From Kitagawia praeruptora (Eukaryota; Streptophyta; Magnoliopsida; Apiales; Apiaceae), in assembly GCA_037693485.1 (NCBI GenBank), contig CM075354.1, positions 60,001,501-60,065,500 on the forward strand: 64,000 nucleotides of DNA, written 5' to 3'. This document shows positions 37,533 through 48,000 of this stretch, piece after piece. The position numbers and the translations under genes were made by a program. Positions within the stretch are counted from its first letter, which is position 1, and every line of letters starts with the position of its first letter. The notes beneath the pieces are model-generated. The model was given only the letters and a program-made list of their open reading frames with translations. It was not told the DNA's origin and ran no database searches.

Positions 37533-40151
37533 TCATGGTGGCTCGAAGATCGCATTTGACTTGTCCTTAGCAGAAGGACCATTCACCCATTGGTTGACAA
37601 CCTTCTTGCTATCTTCCCACATCTTTTCTAAATCAAACTTCACTTTGACTCTTCCTCTAACCGACTTTTTCTTTTTCTTCTTCACACCTCTAAAGTGCTT
37701 CCCCGACTCAACCGGCTGAACAAAAATTTCTTCTTCCTTATCATAGGTCTTCCACCTTCGCAATACGTTATCATGTCCCTCCTCAAAAATCACTAGCTCA
37801 TTATTCAAAAGGACATACCTCAAATGTGGTGGAAGTTTCCCAAGCTTTACTTTCGAAAGATCACGAACCAAAGAATCGTCAATGGAATCACTGATAGGAT
37901 GCTTTAGCACACGCATATTCGATTTTTCGCTCAACAATTGATCCAACTTCTTTCTCTGACCCGTATCAACCGTTTCCACACTGAAACACTCTTCATTCTC
38001 TGTCGGAAATTTCATGGCCTTGAACACATTAAAGGTGACACTCTGATCTTGCACCCTCATTGTAAGCTCTCCTTTTTGCACATCAATCAAAGTCTTTCCT
38101 GTAGCCAAGAACGGTCTTCCCAAGATTATGGGAATCTTCTTATCTTCTTCGAAATCCAAGATCACAAAATCAGCAGGAAAGATGAACTTATCAACTTTTA
38201 CCAAAACATCCTCTACTATACCCCTCGGATAAGTGATCGTCCTATCAGCCAACTGCAAAGAGATGTTAGTTGGCTTCGGCTCCGATAGACCAAGTTGCTT
38301 GAAAACAGACAAGGGCATAAGATTAATGCTAGCTCCCAAATCACATAAACACTTGCTGAAAGAAAGGTTGCCAATAGTGCATGGAATAGTGAAACTTCCC
38401 GGATCTTTAAGCTTAGGTGGCAACTTCTGTTGCAGAACAGCACTACACTCCTCCGTCAATGCCACTGTTTCAAATTCTTCCAACCTTCTCTTCCTTGACA
38501 AAATATCCTTCATGAACTTTGCATATCTTGGCATCTGCTCCAATGCTTCAACAAAAGGAATGTTAATGGACAGTTTCTTGAAACCATCCATAAACTTTTG
38601 AAACTGTTTCTCTTGACTTTTCTTCAAACGTCCAGGATATGGCGGAGGTGGATAGATCTGATTATTCTTTGAAGATTGTTCCGGAGTAGACTTATCAACA
38701 GGTTTCTTGCTCTTCTCACCATCTAGCTGATCAGCCACTAAATCAGATTTCTCAATTTCTGGCACTGCAGATTTTTCAACCTGCGGATTCTGAACATCTT
38801 CATCTTCTTCAGTTGCTGATTTAGGATCTCTCGTGACTTTTCCGGATCTCAAAGTAACTGCATTGACCTGTTCTTTGTTGTCCCTCCTGCCTGGATTTGT
38901 CTCTGTATCACTAGGAAGAGTTCCTGGTTGCCTACTAAATAAGGCACTTGCAATCTGACCTATCTGAGTTTCCAAGAGCTTCTGACCAGCTTGTAGGTTC
39001 TTTAATGCTATCCACATCTCATCAGATTTTTCATTAGAAGATTGCCCCACATGAGTCTGGGGTTGTTGCTGCTGAAATCCCGGAGGTTGATATGATGTCC
39101 TTGGAGCATAAGGCTGTTGATAGCCTTGATTGAATGGCTTTGCTTGCTGATAAGATTGTTGAGTATTTTGATTGTTGCTCCAGCTGAAATTGACGAACTG
39201 TACTGATTCAGGAGAAATAGCACACTGATTCGTCTCATGTGCGCCCGCACATAGCTCACAAACACTAGCCACCTGCTGAACTCCATAATTAGCAAGAGAA
39301 TCCACCTTCATAGCAAGAGCCTTCAACTGAGCTGTAATCATTGAAGCTGTATCTACTTCAAAAATTCCTGCTGCCCTGCCTTGAGATAGTCTTTGGGTTG
39401 GATTTTGATATTCATTAGCAGCCATCATCTCTATAAGTTCATAAGCTTCATCATAGCTCTTTGCCCACAGAGCTCCTCCTGATGCTGCATCTAGCAAAGG
39501 CCTAGACTGTGCTCCCAACCCATTGTAGAACCCATTAATAACCATCCAATCAGGCATGCCATGATGAGGACACTTGCGTAACATCTCCTTGTAGCGTTCC
39601 CAAGCCTCACACAAGGTCTCGCCAGATTGCTGTTGGAATTGAGTCAACTGGTTCCTTAATGCTGCAGTTTTCGCCATAGGGAAGAATTTAGTAAGGAACT
39701 TCTGAGCAAGATCTTCCCATGTAGTAATGGAACCAGGTGGCAAAGAGTGTAGCCAGCTCTTAGCCTTATCCCTCAGAGAGAATGGGAAAAGCCTCAACCT
39801 GATAGCATCATCCGTCACACCATTAAATTTGAAAGTGTCGCAAATTTCGATAAAGTCCCTAACATGCATGTTGGCATCCTCCGTAGGAGCTCTCCCAAAC
39901 TGGACTGAATTCTGCACCATCTGTATTGTGCCCGACTTGATCTCAAAATTGTTCGCTGCAATAGCTGGTCTAACAATGCTAGACTGGATATCATTGAGTT
40001 TCGGCTGAGAATACTCCCTCAAAGCCTTAACTGCTGCTGCTGCATCTGCCATTGCTACTGTAGTTTCAGATTCCTCTTCCTTATTCTCTAAATTCTCTAC
40101 AAGATCGTCTTTTGCCAGTTTTTGTAAACGAGCTTGCAAACGTGTTTGCAT
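37533..40151 (-). CDS. Gag-protease polyprotein of the Gypsy element
   Basis: An intact 872-codon frame starts MQTRLQARLQKLAKDD 117 bases inside the primer site. The retrotransposon gag domain lies at about residues 95-215 (FIEICDTFKFNGVTDDAIRL, KAKSWLHSLPPGSITTWEDL, ERYKEMLRKCPHHGMPDWM). A Cys/His cluster CELCAGAHETNQC (about 298-310) replaces a standard zinc knuckle. A Gln-rich stretch and an acidic linker follow. A retropepsin-like domain lies near 610-730, with CDLGASINLMP as the active-site loop and ILGRPFLATG further on. The frame stops at 37533 after a basic segment with six Lys in a row. Nothing downstream codes for RT. The product could make particles and would need enzymes from an autonomous relative. 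Confidence 0.94.
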   Translation of the reverse strand: MQTRLQARLQKLAKDDLVENLENKEEESETTVAMADAAAAVKALREYSQPKLNDIQSSIVRPAIAANNFEIKSGTIQMVQNSVQFGRAPTEDANMHVRDFIEICDTFKFNGVTDDAIRLRLFPFSLRDKAKSWLHSLPPGSITTWEDLAQKFLTKFFPMAKTAALRNQLTQFQQQSGETLCEAWERYKEMLRKCPHHGMPDWMVINGFYNGLGAQSRPLLDAASGGALWAKSYDEAYELIEMMAANEYQNPTQRLSQGRAAGIFEVDTASMITAQLKALAMKVDSLANYGVQQVASVCELCAGAHETNQCAISPESVQFVNFSWSNNQNTQQSYQQAKPFNQGYQQPYAPRTSYQPPGFQQQQPQTHVGQSSNEKSDEMWIALKNLQAGQKLLETQIGQIASALFSRQPGTLPSDTETNPGRRDNKEQVNAVTLRSGKVTRDPKSATEEDEDVQNPQVEKSAVPEIEKSDLVADQLDGEKSKKPVDKSTPEQSSKNNQIYPPPPYPGRLKKSQEKQFQKFMDGFKKLSINIPFVEALEQMPRYAKFMKDILSRKRRLEEFETVALTEECSAVLQQKLPPKLKDPGSFTIPCTIGNLSFSKCLCDLGASINLMPLSVFKQLGLSEPKPTNISLQLADRTITYPRGIVEDVLVKVDKFIFPADFVILDFEEDKKIPIILGRPFLATGKTLIDVQKGELTMRVQDQSVTFNVFKAMKFPTENEECFSVETVDTGQRKKLDQLLSEKSNMRVLKHPISDSIDDSLVRDLSKVKLGKLPPHLRYVLLNNELVIFEEGHDNVLRRWKTYDKEEEIFVQPVESGKHFRGVKKKKKKSVRGRVKVKFDLEKMWEDSKKVVNQWVNGPSAKDKSNAIFEPP

Positions 40152-40267
40152 ACAAACTTAAGTACCTGAAACACCACGAAACAAACAAACTAAGTAAAAA
40201 TCCGAGTCAGTGAACGCTAACGACCACTGATGACAAGCACATAAACTAAAATAAAAACACCGATGAT

Positions 40268-40284
40268 CCCCGGCAGCGGCGCCA
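40268..40284 (-). other. Gypsy primer binding site
   Basis: TGGCGCCGCTGCCGGGG on the minus strand, six bases inside the 5' LTR end. This type starts with TGG, complementary to a tRNA CCA end. Confidence 0.9.
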
Positions 40285-40290
40285 AAAACT

Positions 40291-41936
40291 TGTTATGCTA
40301 AACTCACGCAAGCGTACGTGGTCACAAGTAATATATAAGGTTAAGTCCAAATTCGTTCCCACAGGGATCAAGTTATGGTTCTATTCAGTAAATATGCCTA
40401 TGCAACAATGTATGGTTATTATGCACTGCTAAGAAAAATAACAAATATGGGTTTGATTACCTAAATTAAACTAAAGTGCAAATTTATAAACTAAGAATTA
40501 AACAATTAACGAGAATAACAATCGAATTACTTATATGAGAATAAACATGGAATCCTAGTTTCATCATCTACTTCACTTAGAGTTGCAGCCTTTAATTAAA
40601 ACATGCGATGGTTTTGATACCTGATCGAATAACACGAAAAGAGTAAAAGTTACCTCTCGGTATACTAGTACCAATCTACGCATACATCCACAAAAGAGAT
40701 AGAAGATGAATAGGCACCTATTATGTTTAGACCCTATATCTCTATAGAATTTGAAAACATAAAGGTTGAAGCACAAGTTATCCACTTAGATCACATAGGG
40801 TAGCATAATATCTCTATTCATGCCACAAATCATGATGTTAAAACATCAACCTATCCTATGCTAGCATGGCAAGTTCTAAATCTCAAGATCCACTCTCGTT
40901 TAACAAGAGATTAACTATTCAATTTAGATGTTAGCTACGCATCTAAAAGCATTAAGTTTAACCATACGAGGATATCAAGAATTCACCACACATAAATCTT
41001 TAAGGCATGCAAACTACTAAGCTACATAGATAAATCCACTAGGATCCCATGACAACGATTAGTTCATAATCGAACCTTTCGTCACCATGGGATTTGACGA
41101 AAGCATGATATTAAACAAGAATAAGAAGATGAATAAATCAATAATAGAATAAGGTTTAGTGAACAAATCCGTGAAAGTAACAAGCATCCAAAAGATACGC
41201 CTCCACAAAGGAATACAAGAAAATTATATCTAGATCTTCTTGTCGTCACGATCCTCGCCTTGGCTTCTCTCTCTCGTGCTCTGATCGAATTGTGTGTAGA
41301 TGTGTAAATGATTATTTTTCTGTGCCCCAAGGTGTGTATTTATAGCCCCCAAGTGCCTCCTTGACCAAGCAATTACCGTAATTGAAATAGGATAGAATTC
41401 CGGTAATTTTCCTTTCTTGAATTGAATAGAATTGCAATTCCCATGTTTAATTATGATTCTGGAACGTTCTGGTCATACAAAACAATTGCCATATTGAATA
41501 GGAGAAGAATTGAGGAAGTTTCCCATTAGAAATCAGATTTCAGGAACATTCTGCCATTTTTTTCCCGCAGACAGGCGCGGCCGCGCGCACCATAGTTCAT
41601 TCCCAGCGCGCCCGCGCTCAAAGCTTTCCTGAAATTTATCCAACCGCGCCCGCGCGCTCCCATAGTAGAAACTGGGCGCGCCCGCGCTCAGTACTGAATA
41701 TGCAGACTGCCTTTTCTTCTTTTACTGATTCCTTCTCCATTTCCGTTTGCAACTTCAACACTTGATCTTTTGAGCTTAAACAACACCATATAATCACTGA
41801 CAAACCCATACTTGCACCTCAAAACCTATCCTGCACAATTCTCACAAAATACATTAAAACACACCATTACTTGAGATACAAAACACCAATTTAAGCCGAA
41901 ACGAAGCGATCCAAGTGGATATAAATCCACTTATCA
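40291..41936 (-). repeat. Gypsy 5' LTR
   Basis: 1646 bp, near-identical to the other LTR; differences seen at about 40904, 41308, 41746 and 41867. Confidence 0.96.
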
Positions 41937-42319
41937 GCTAGGTGTAATAGTTGCAGAAAGCCAACACCTAATCATGTAATCATTCCTAATCCACTTATTA
42001 AAATCAGATGAGGTAGAAACTGGTTTAGAAATCTTACCATCTAGAAAACCCAGCTTGTTCTTTGCCCCCAAAGCCATCTTTACACTCCTACTCCAGTTGT
42101 TATAATTCTTTCCATTAAAGATGATGACTCCAAGAGGTGTGTTGGAATTATCTGAGCTTCCCAAATAATAAGGATCAGCATATGGTATCACCATAGCTCT
42201 CTCATTCTTTTCTGCTTCAACAACCATTTCTTGATTTTTCAGAAATTAAAAGGTAAGTCTAGATATGTAATAGATTATAGATTTAATTATAAATCAAACC
42301 TGGGTCCACTCTGATACCA

Positions 42320-42617
42320 TGAGAAAACCAGCATTTAGATTAACAAAATAAATGCATAAAAGTGAAAATAACTTTGTTGGAGGCGCAAGATATGTCTGAG
42401 GGTCTCAACCCTAAATGATTCTCATTGCAAAGACTATATACTAATATCTACCTACTACAATCCAAAAGCATCTATGTACAGCTCATTACTTATCACAATT
42501 ACAAGCAGACAAAAAAACTGAACTAATGGTCCAGACTATACTACAACTAACTGTAGGTGATAACAAAAAAAATAACTAAAATCAAAGAACTAAAACTAAT
42601 GATCTTATAATTCTACA
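42320..42617 (-). repeat. Copia-B 5' LTR
   Basis: 298 bp. The primer site TGGTATCAGAG lies directly next to it (plus-strand 42309-42319). Confidence 0.95.
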
Positions 42618-43160
42618 AGGTAAAAACCACGGGACCTGCTCCGAATGTTTCCACTATAATAATAATAATGGTTACAATATTCTCTCTAAAGTTTACGAAG
42701 TAACACTTGAGGCACAACTGAATAGAAATACAACGATTCACTACTCTTTCGGTACTGCACCGGATAACCTGGACAGAACTATCCCTTCGGTACTTGATCG
42801 GATAACCTGGAGGACTCCCCTTGTTGCGGCTGCAATGGCTAGACGAACTCCTAATGCTGTAGACCCAGATGGCTACAGCCCGACCAAACTCTCACACTAA
42901 CTCACCCGAAACGAAAGAATAGAGTAGCACAAGGGCCCCCTATCCTGACCTGCCTGAAACTACCACAAGGTAAGTTTCCTACTAGACGGACTATCTAGCA
43001 GCTATGATGGAGAGAAGAGAGTAAGATGTTTTGGTGTGTTTTGGTAATGAAGGGAGAGGGGGTATTTATAGGAGGGGTTTGTAGTAGGTGAGGGGGGTTG
43101 GTGAAGTTTAAAAAATAAAAGAATTGGTGGAAAGAAGGCAACTAAGGCTGCTGCCTAACA
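42618..43160 (-). repeat. Copia-A 5' LTR, proximal piece
   Basis: Begins with the duplicated AGGTA and AAAACCACGGGACCTGC, and ends CTGCCTAACA, matching 24704-25247 of the other LTR. Confidence 0.93.
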
Positions 43161-43688
43161 AATACAACTGATACGTATATAAACTGATACAGAACTCTGA
43201 CCTCATTTGACTGTCTACCAGCGCTTATAGTCCGAATTGTGTAAACAAAAGCCACTGATATTGTAGCCGGAAGCCATGCAATCAGAAAGATAAGAGACCG
43301 AGGGTCATTTCCTTAGAGAGCCAAGTAAATCTGAGTCATGATAGCTCCACTTGGTCTTGCAAACCCCCTCTAGAGGCCTAACAGTATGCCACGATTCTCA
43401 GGGAAGTTCTTAACACTGGTGACAAGAACTCCAGTATTTGCAAAGTTGTAAGAATTGGCTGCAAATCACATGTAAGTACACATCTGCCACACTTTTGGCT
43501 TGGCTATTTTTCTAGTGACAGCAAGCCATATCCCAAAGTAACCAACAAAATTCAGAGACGAACCAATAACCAGAAGAAACCAATTTGGAGTTACCTCAGC
43601 AATTAGGCCCGAGAAAATCCCAACATTTGCACCGAGATCCTTAAAAAATCCAATAAGATTGAGTGTGCTCTGATCATAGCCTAAAGAA

Positions 43689-44964
43689 TGTTAGAAAATG
43701 GGAAGTTTGAGGCATATTTATAATATGTTCTTGATGTAATTTCCGGAAACTAACAAGTGGAGTTTGTTCCTTGTAATGAGGACTTAAACTTTCATGTTTG
43801 GATCTAAGACATTTTCTTAGTGGAATCCATAAATAAATTGAGTTGAAGTTGTTTGCTTGAAATGGGTTATGTGGGTTATTTAGTTGAAATAACTTGAGTC
43901 CCACATAGAATTGGTAATGAAAGGTTGGTGGCTTTATATAGCTCCATGTGCAAGTGTAGTGCACAACTACTAAGGCATGTGGGTGTGCATGGATGTAAAG
44001 TGGGCCTCGCGCACACACACACACGCGCGCCGCCGCCGCTCGCCTCGCCACGACACGCCACGACATGACACGGGTCGGGTCGGGTCGGGTCGAAGGGCGA
44101 TTTGAGCGAATGTCTCGGCGTCTCGCGTACGCGAGGCAACCTGGGCGAGGAATTTTATTACCTGGAATATTGATTTATTTTAACAGAACATCAGACTTTA
44201 TTTGTTACTGCTGTTGGATCAGTACTTGGATTATTGGGCCTGATCAGACATCAAATACTGATGGACAGACCCTGAACAATAAACCAATACTAATGGGCAT
44301 CAGATCCTGACGGACTAAAATCCTGATGGATCAGATACTGATGTTGACCAATCCTGATGGATCTCAGATCCTGACGATGGTTAAATCCTGATGCAGCTGT
44401 AACTGAAAAATAAATACTGATGCAGTTAATGAAATTAAATCAGAATATTTACTTTCCTTTTAAGGCATATCTCTTACGTTTTATTTTTGGGTATTATATA
44501 TATCGAAGATATAACGTTGAGAATGAATATACGTTAAGGAAAAACCCTTGTTAGCGATTACTCTCTGTTCTCCCTCAATACATACAGTTAGATACATAAT
44601 TCTCAGGCGAACTGAGGTGCTGGTCGCTGTTGATCATTGCCGTGCCTGTGAACGGATTGGTCTGTGCTGTTTTATCCTGAAAGTAATATTGCTGCATCCC
44701 AACACAGCGTAAGTGGGGCAATATTCTCTTCAAGGACAGTCAAGTCCTCTCGAAGGGTTTGGCGACTCAGCTGTTCTTTCTCTCTAATAAGTGGTTGCTA
44801 ATCTTCTGTGAGAGATAAGTATTCTTGCCTTTCTTGTTATTATACAGTCTCTAATTATACTTTGTTTTGCCTTCGTGATTTGTTTTGTTAATTGGTTAAT
44901 TGCCTGTTCTTGTTTAATATATATCACTGCCTCATTGTTGCTGTAGTTTGTAATATACCCAACA
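43689..44964 (+). repeat. Copia-C 5' LTR
   Basis: It includes CA, CGCC and GGGTC tandem stretches at about 44013-44092, a block rich in CCTGATGG and TACTGATG words (44220-44420), and a TATA-like TATTATATATATCG near 44494. Confidence 0.94.
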
Positions 44965-45007
44965 ATCTTGAAGAGAATATTTGTGTTATATATTGTTAAT
45001 TAACAAG

Positions 45008-48000
45008 ATGGTTAACGAAACTGAAACTCCTATTGTTCAGACCAGCTCTGGGTCTGGTGTTATTGTACCCACCATGGATTGGACTACGTACCGTTTCCCA
45101 CAGCCTATTGATTTGTCAGGAATGCCTGATAAATTCAGTGGGGGTGTTGGTTTTTCTCATTGGCAGAAAAAGGTGAAACTATGGTTAACGGTAAAGGGTC
45201 TATGGCCGGTGGTGCAGTATGAGAAACCAATTGTGGTTAAGGAGAAAGCTGAAACTGTTAAGGCTTATACTATGTGGGAGGAAAAGGATGGGGTGGCTAG
45301 AGCTGCTATTCTGGCAGCTTTAGCGAACACTCTATTCGATGTTTATTCATCTGACTCCTACACTGCTAAGCTCTTATGGGAGAAGCTTGACTAGACACAT
45401 AATACTGACTCGCAAGGGTTGGAAAAGTATTCTGTGGCTAGGTTCCTTGACTTTAAACTGGTGGATACTAAATCCATGACTGAGCAAGTGCATGAATTTG
45501 AGATGTTGGTTCATGCTTTGAAGGAGTCTGGAATGGACCTACCTGAAAAGTTTCAGGTTATGTCTGTGATTGAAAAGCTCCCTAAGTCTTGGGAAGAGTT
45601 TGCACTCTCCCTGAAAAGACAGAAAGGAGAGATCACTTGGACAAACCTGATGTTGGACATCTCTGTGCAGGAGCAACACAAGTCCAAGTAAGGATATGTG
45701 ATGCCTACTGAACATGCTGGGAGTTCGAAGGTGAATGTAGTGACTGTAGGACAGAAAAGAAAGTCCGTCACTAAGAAGGAAAACACTAAGTCTAAGGACA
45801 AGAACAAGGCTAAGAAACCAAAGGCAAACAAACCATGTTGGTCTTGTGGACAGGTTGGTCATTGGAGCAAGGACTGTCCAGTTAAGAAAGCTAAGAAACC
45901 TGGTGTGGGAGCACAAGCTAACACTGTGCATGGAACCACTGGTGGGCCTACGGTTAACATGGTTGTTGGTGAAGCTGTTGCTTCTGAAACTAACAACGGG
46001 TATGTAACCTACAACCCTGTACTTCTTTCCACTTATTCGTCTCATGAATGGTTGATTGATACTGGAGCTAATGTACATATTTGTACTGATATTACTCTGT
46101 TTGTATCTTATCAATAGACTCATGGAATGACGGTGACGATGGGGAATGCTAGTGTAGCTCAAATACATGGAATAGGAAACGTGGACCTGAAGTTCGCTTC
46201 TGGGCGTGTTCTATCCCTCACTAGAGTGCACCATGTTCCTGATGTTCGTAGAAATATAATAAGTGGAAGTTGTTTAGTTAAGAATGGTTTTGAAGTTTCA
46301 TTGAAATGTAATAAAGTAGTTATTACAAATACTGGTGTATTTTTTGGCAAAGGTTACTTGTCAGATGGATTATTTTTAATAAATGTTGCTCCTTCTGTTA
46401 ATTGTGTTGAATTATCTGATTTATGGCACGCACGTCTTGGTCACTTGAATTTTGGTGCTCTAATGAATATGATGAACTTAGAGTTGATTCCAAAACATGC
46501 CATTGATAAGAAATCTAAATGTCAAGTATGTGTGACTGCTAAACAAACTAGGAAACCCTTTCATAATGTGGTTAGGGATTCGAATGTGTTAGATTTAGTG
46601 CACACTGACATATGTGAATTTGGTGGTGTTTTGACCAAGGATTATAATAGATATTTCATTACCTTTATAGATGATTGTAGTAGATACTGTTATGTTTATT
46701 TGCTTAAACATAAAGATGAAGCACTAGATAAATTCATTATGTTCAAAACTGAAGCTGAAACACAAACTGGTAAAGTACTTAAACGTTTGAGATCAGATAG
46801 AGGTGGTGAGTATACGAGTAACTCGTTTAATGAATTTTGCAAAAGCAATGGTATAGTTCATGAGGTAACTCCACCATACACACCTGAGTCAAATGGGGTG
46901 GCAGAACGAAAGAACAGAACCTTTAAGGATATGATCAATAATATGTTGATAAATTCTGGGTTGCTTAAGTACATGTGGGGAGAAGCTCTGAATACGGCTT
47001 GCCATATTCTGAATAGAGTTCCTCTGAAACATATGGACAAGACACCTTATGAATTATGGACAGAGAAAAGGACAAGTTTAAAATATCTTCGTGTGTGGGG
47101 GTGCCTTGCAAAGGTACTTGTCCCTGAACATAAGAGAAAGAAACTAGGACCGAAAACTGTTGATTGCATCTTTCTGGGCTATATTGAAACCACTACGGCT
47201 ATGAGATTTTTAGTGATAAAATCTGACATAGACAGAATAGTGGCTAACACTATAGTTGAATTTCGTGATGCAACATTTTTTGAGGATGTGTTCTCTATGA
47301 AGACTGGTATACCTTAGGGTATTCCTGATGATGATCCCACTCACACATCGAGGTCCATTCCTGATCATGTGGAAAGGATGACAAATATGGTGGCAGATCC
47401 TGGTAGTAGCTCTACTCCTGTTGAAGTAGAGGAACCTAGAAGGAGTAAGCGTGCTAAGGTAGTCAAAGATTTTGGAAGTGATTTTATCACTTATAATATC
47501 GAGGATGAACCTTTAACTTTTCGACAGGCCATGGATTCTTCAGAGTCTAGGTACTGGAAAGGTGCTGTAAAAAGTGAAATTGACTCTATTGTTTCTAACG
47601 GAACATGTGAGTTGGTTGATCTACCTCCTGGGTGTTCTACTATAGGATGTAAATGGGTCTTCAAAAGGAAGATGAACCCGGATGGCTCAATAGATAAGTA
47701 TAAGGCTAGGCTGTAGCTAAGGGCTTTAAGAAAAAGGAAGGCATTGATTACTTTGACACATACTCTCCAGTTGCTAGAATGACAACAATCCGAATGCTTA
47801 TAGCATTGGCTTCTGTACATGGTCTTATCATCCATCAAATGGATGTAAAGACAGCTTTTCTTCATGGTGAACTTGAAGAAGAGATTTATATGGATCAGCC
47901 TGACGGATTTGTTGCCTCTGGTAATGAGAGGAAAATATGTAAGTTAATCAAGTCTATATATGGCTTAAAACAAGCTCCTAGAGACTGGCATAAAAAGTTT

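Larger units (their letters stand above)
33934..41936 (-). mobile_element. Gypsy-type gag-protease element, innermost of the nest
   Basis: Two LTRs of equal length (1646 bp; 33934-35579 and 40291-41936) read TGTTATGCTAAAC to CCACTTATCA. GCTAG is duplicated at 33929-33933 and 41937-41941. On the minus strand TGGCGCCGCTGCCGGGG follows the 5' LTR (primer site of the Athila/Tat-like Gypsy kind) and AGTTTGGGGGTG precedes the 3' LTR (polypurine tract). Between the LTRs there is one 872-codon gag-protease frame and no RT, RNase H or integrase. It is therefore non-autonomous. Only about four LTR differences were seen, so it is young. Confidence 0.96.
29711..42227 (-). pseudogene. Copia-B gag-pol polyprotein, split and inactivated
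   Basis: The gag starts at 42227 (MVVEAEKNERAMVIPY, then FNGKNYNNWSRSVKMALGAK). It is cut after TITPS by the Gypsy element and resumes at 33933 with IAEQMLLVNSAKEFWDELS, then a TGA near 33861. The zinc knuckle CEHCKFTGHSKDEC follows. Protease DSGASDHM and the integrase acidic triad (LVHVDLWGP, IRSDNGTE, QQNGRVERKH) look intact in 32041-33429. Stops at about 32039 and 32028, then at 31493, break the frame. RT lies in 29920-31479 with VYVDGLII at the active site, so the second Asp of YVDD has become Gly. A frameshift near 30150 leads to RNase H (to 29711; SCEAELKSMSQTTSELAW, DILTKSLP). Order and motifs are those of Ty1/Copia. Confidence 0.93.
29449..42617 (-). mobile_element. Copia-B LTR retrotransposon, nested in Copia-A
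   Basis: Both LTRs are 298 bp: 29449-29746 and 42320-42617, reading TGAGAAAACCAGC to AATTCTACA on the plus strand. AGGTA is duplicated at 29444-29448 and 42618-42622. On the minus strand the LTR end CTCA is followed by TGGTATCAGAGTGGACCC, and TCCAACTTGAAGGGGGG precedes the other LTR. It lies in the 5' LTR of Copia-A. Its own gag gene is split by a Gypsy element. Confidence 0.96.
24570..43160 (-). mobile_element. Copia-A LTR retrotransposon, outer element of a three-level nest
   Basis: LTRs read TGTTAGGAATTCCC to GCAGCCTAACA on the plus strand. The left copy is 24570-25247, with its first base changed so that it starts CG. The right copy starts at 29318 and is split by Copia-B, resuming at 42618-43160. 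AATAC is duplicated at 24565-24569 and 43161-43165. On the minus strand the right LTR is followed by GTTGGTATCAGAGC, an initiator tRNA-Met primer site, and the left LTR is preceded by GAAGGGGAG, a polypurine tract. The insertion is inside a coding exon of the transporter. Confidence 0.95.

Noticed and set aside
43674..44310. ORFs with Cys/Arg-rich ends in the Copia-C LTR, repeated at 49543-50216
   Set aside because: They fall over the CA, CGCC and GGGTC repeats in both LTRs. They are LTR by-products.
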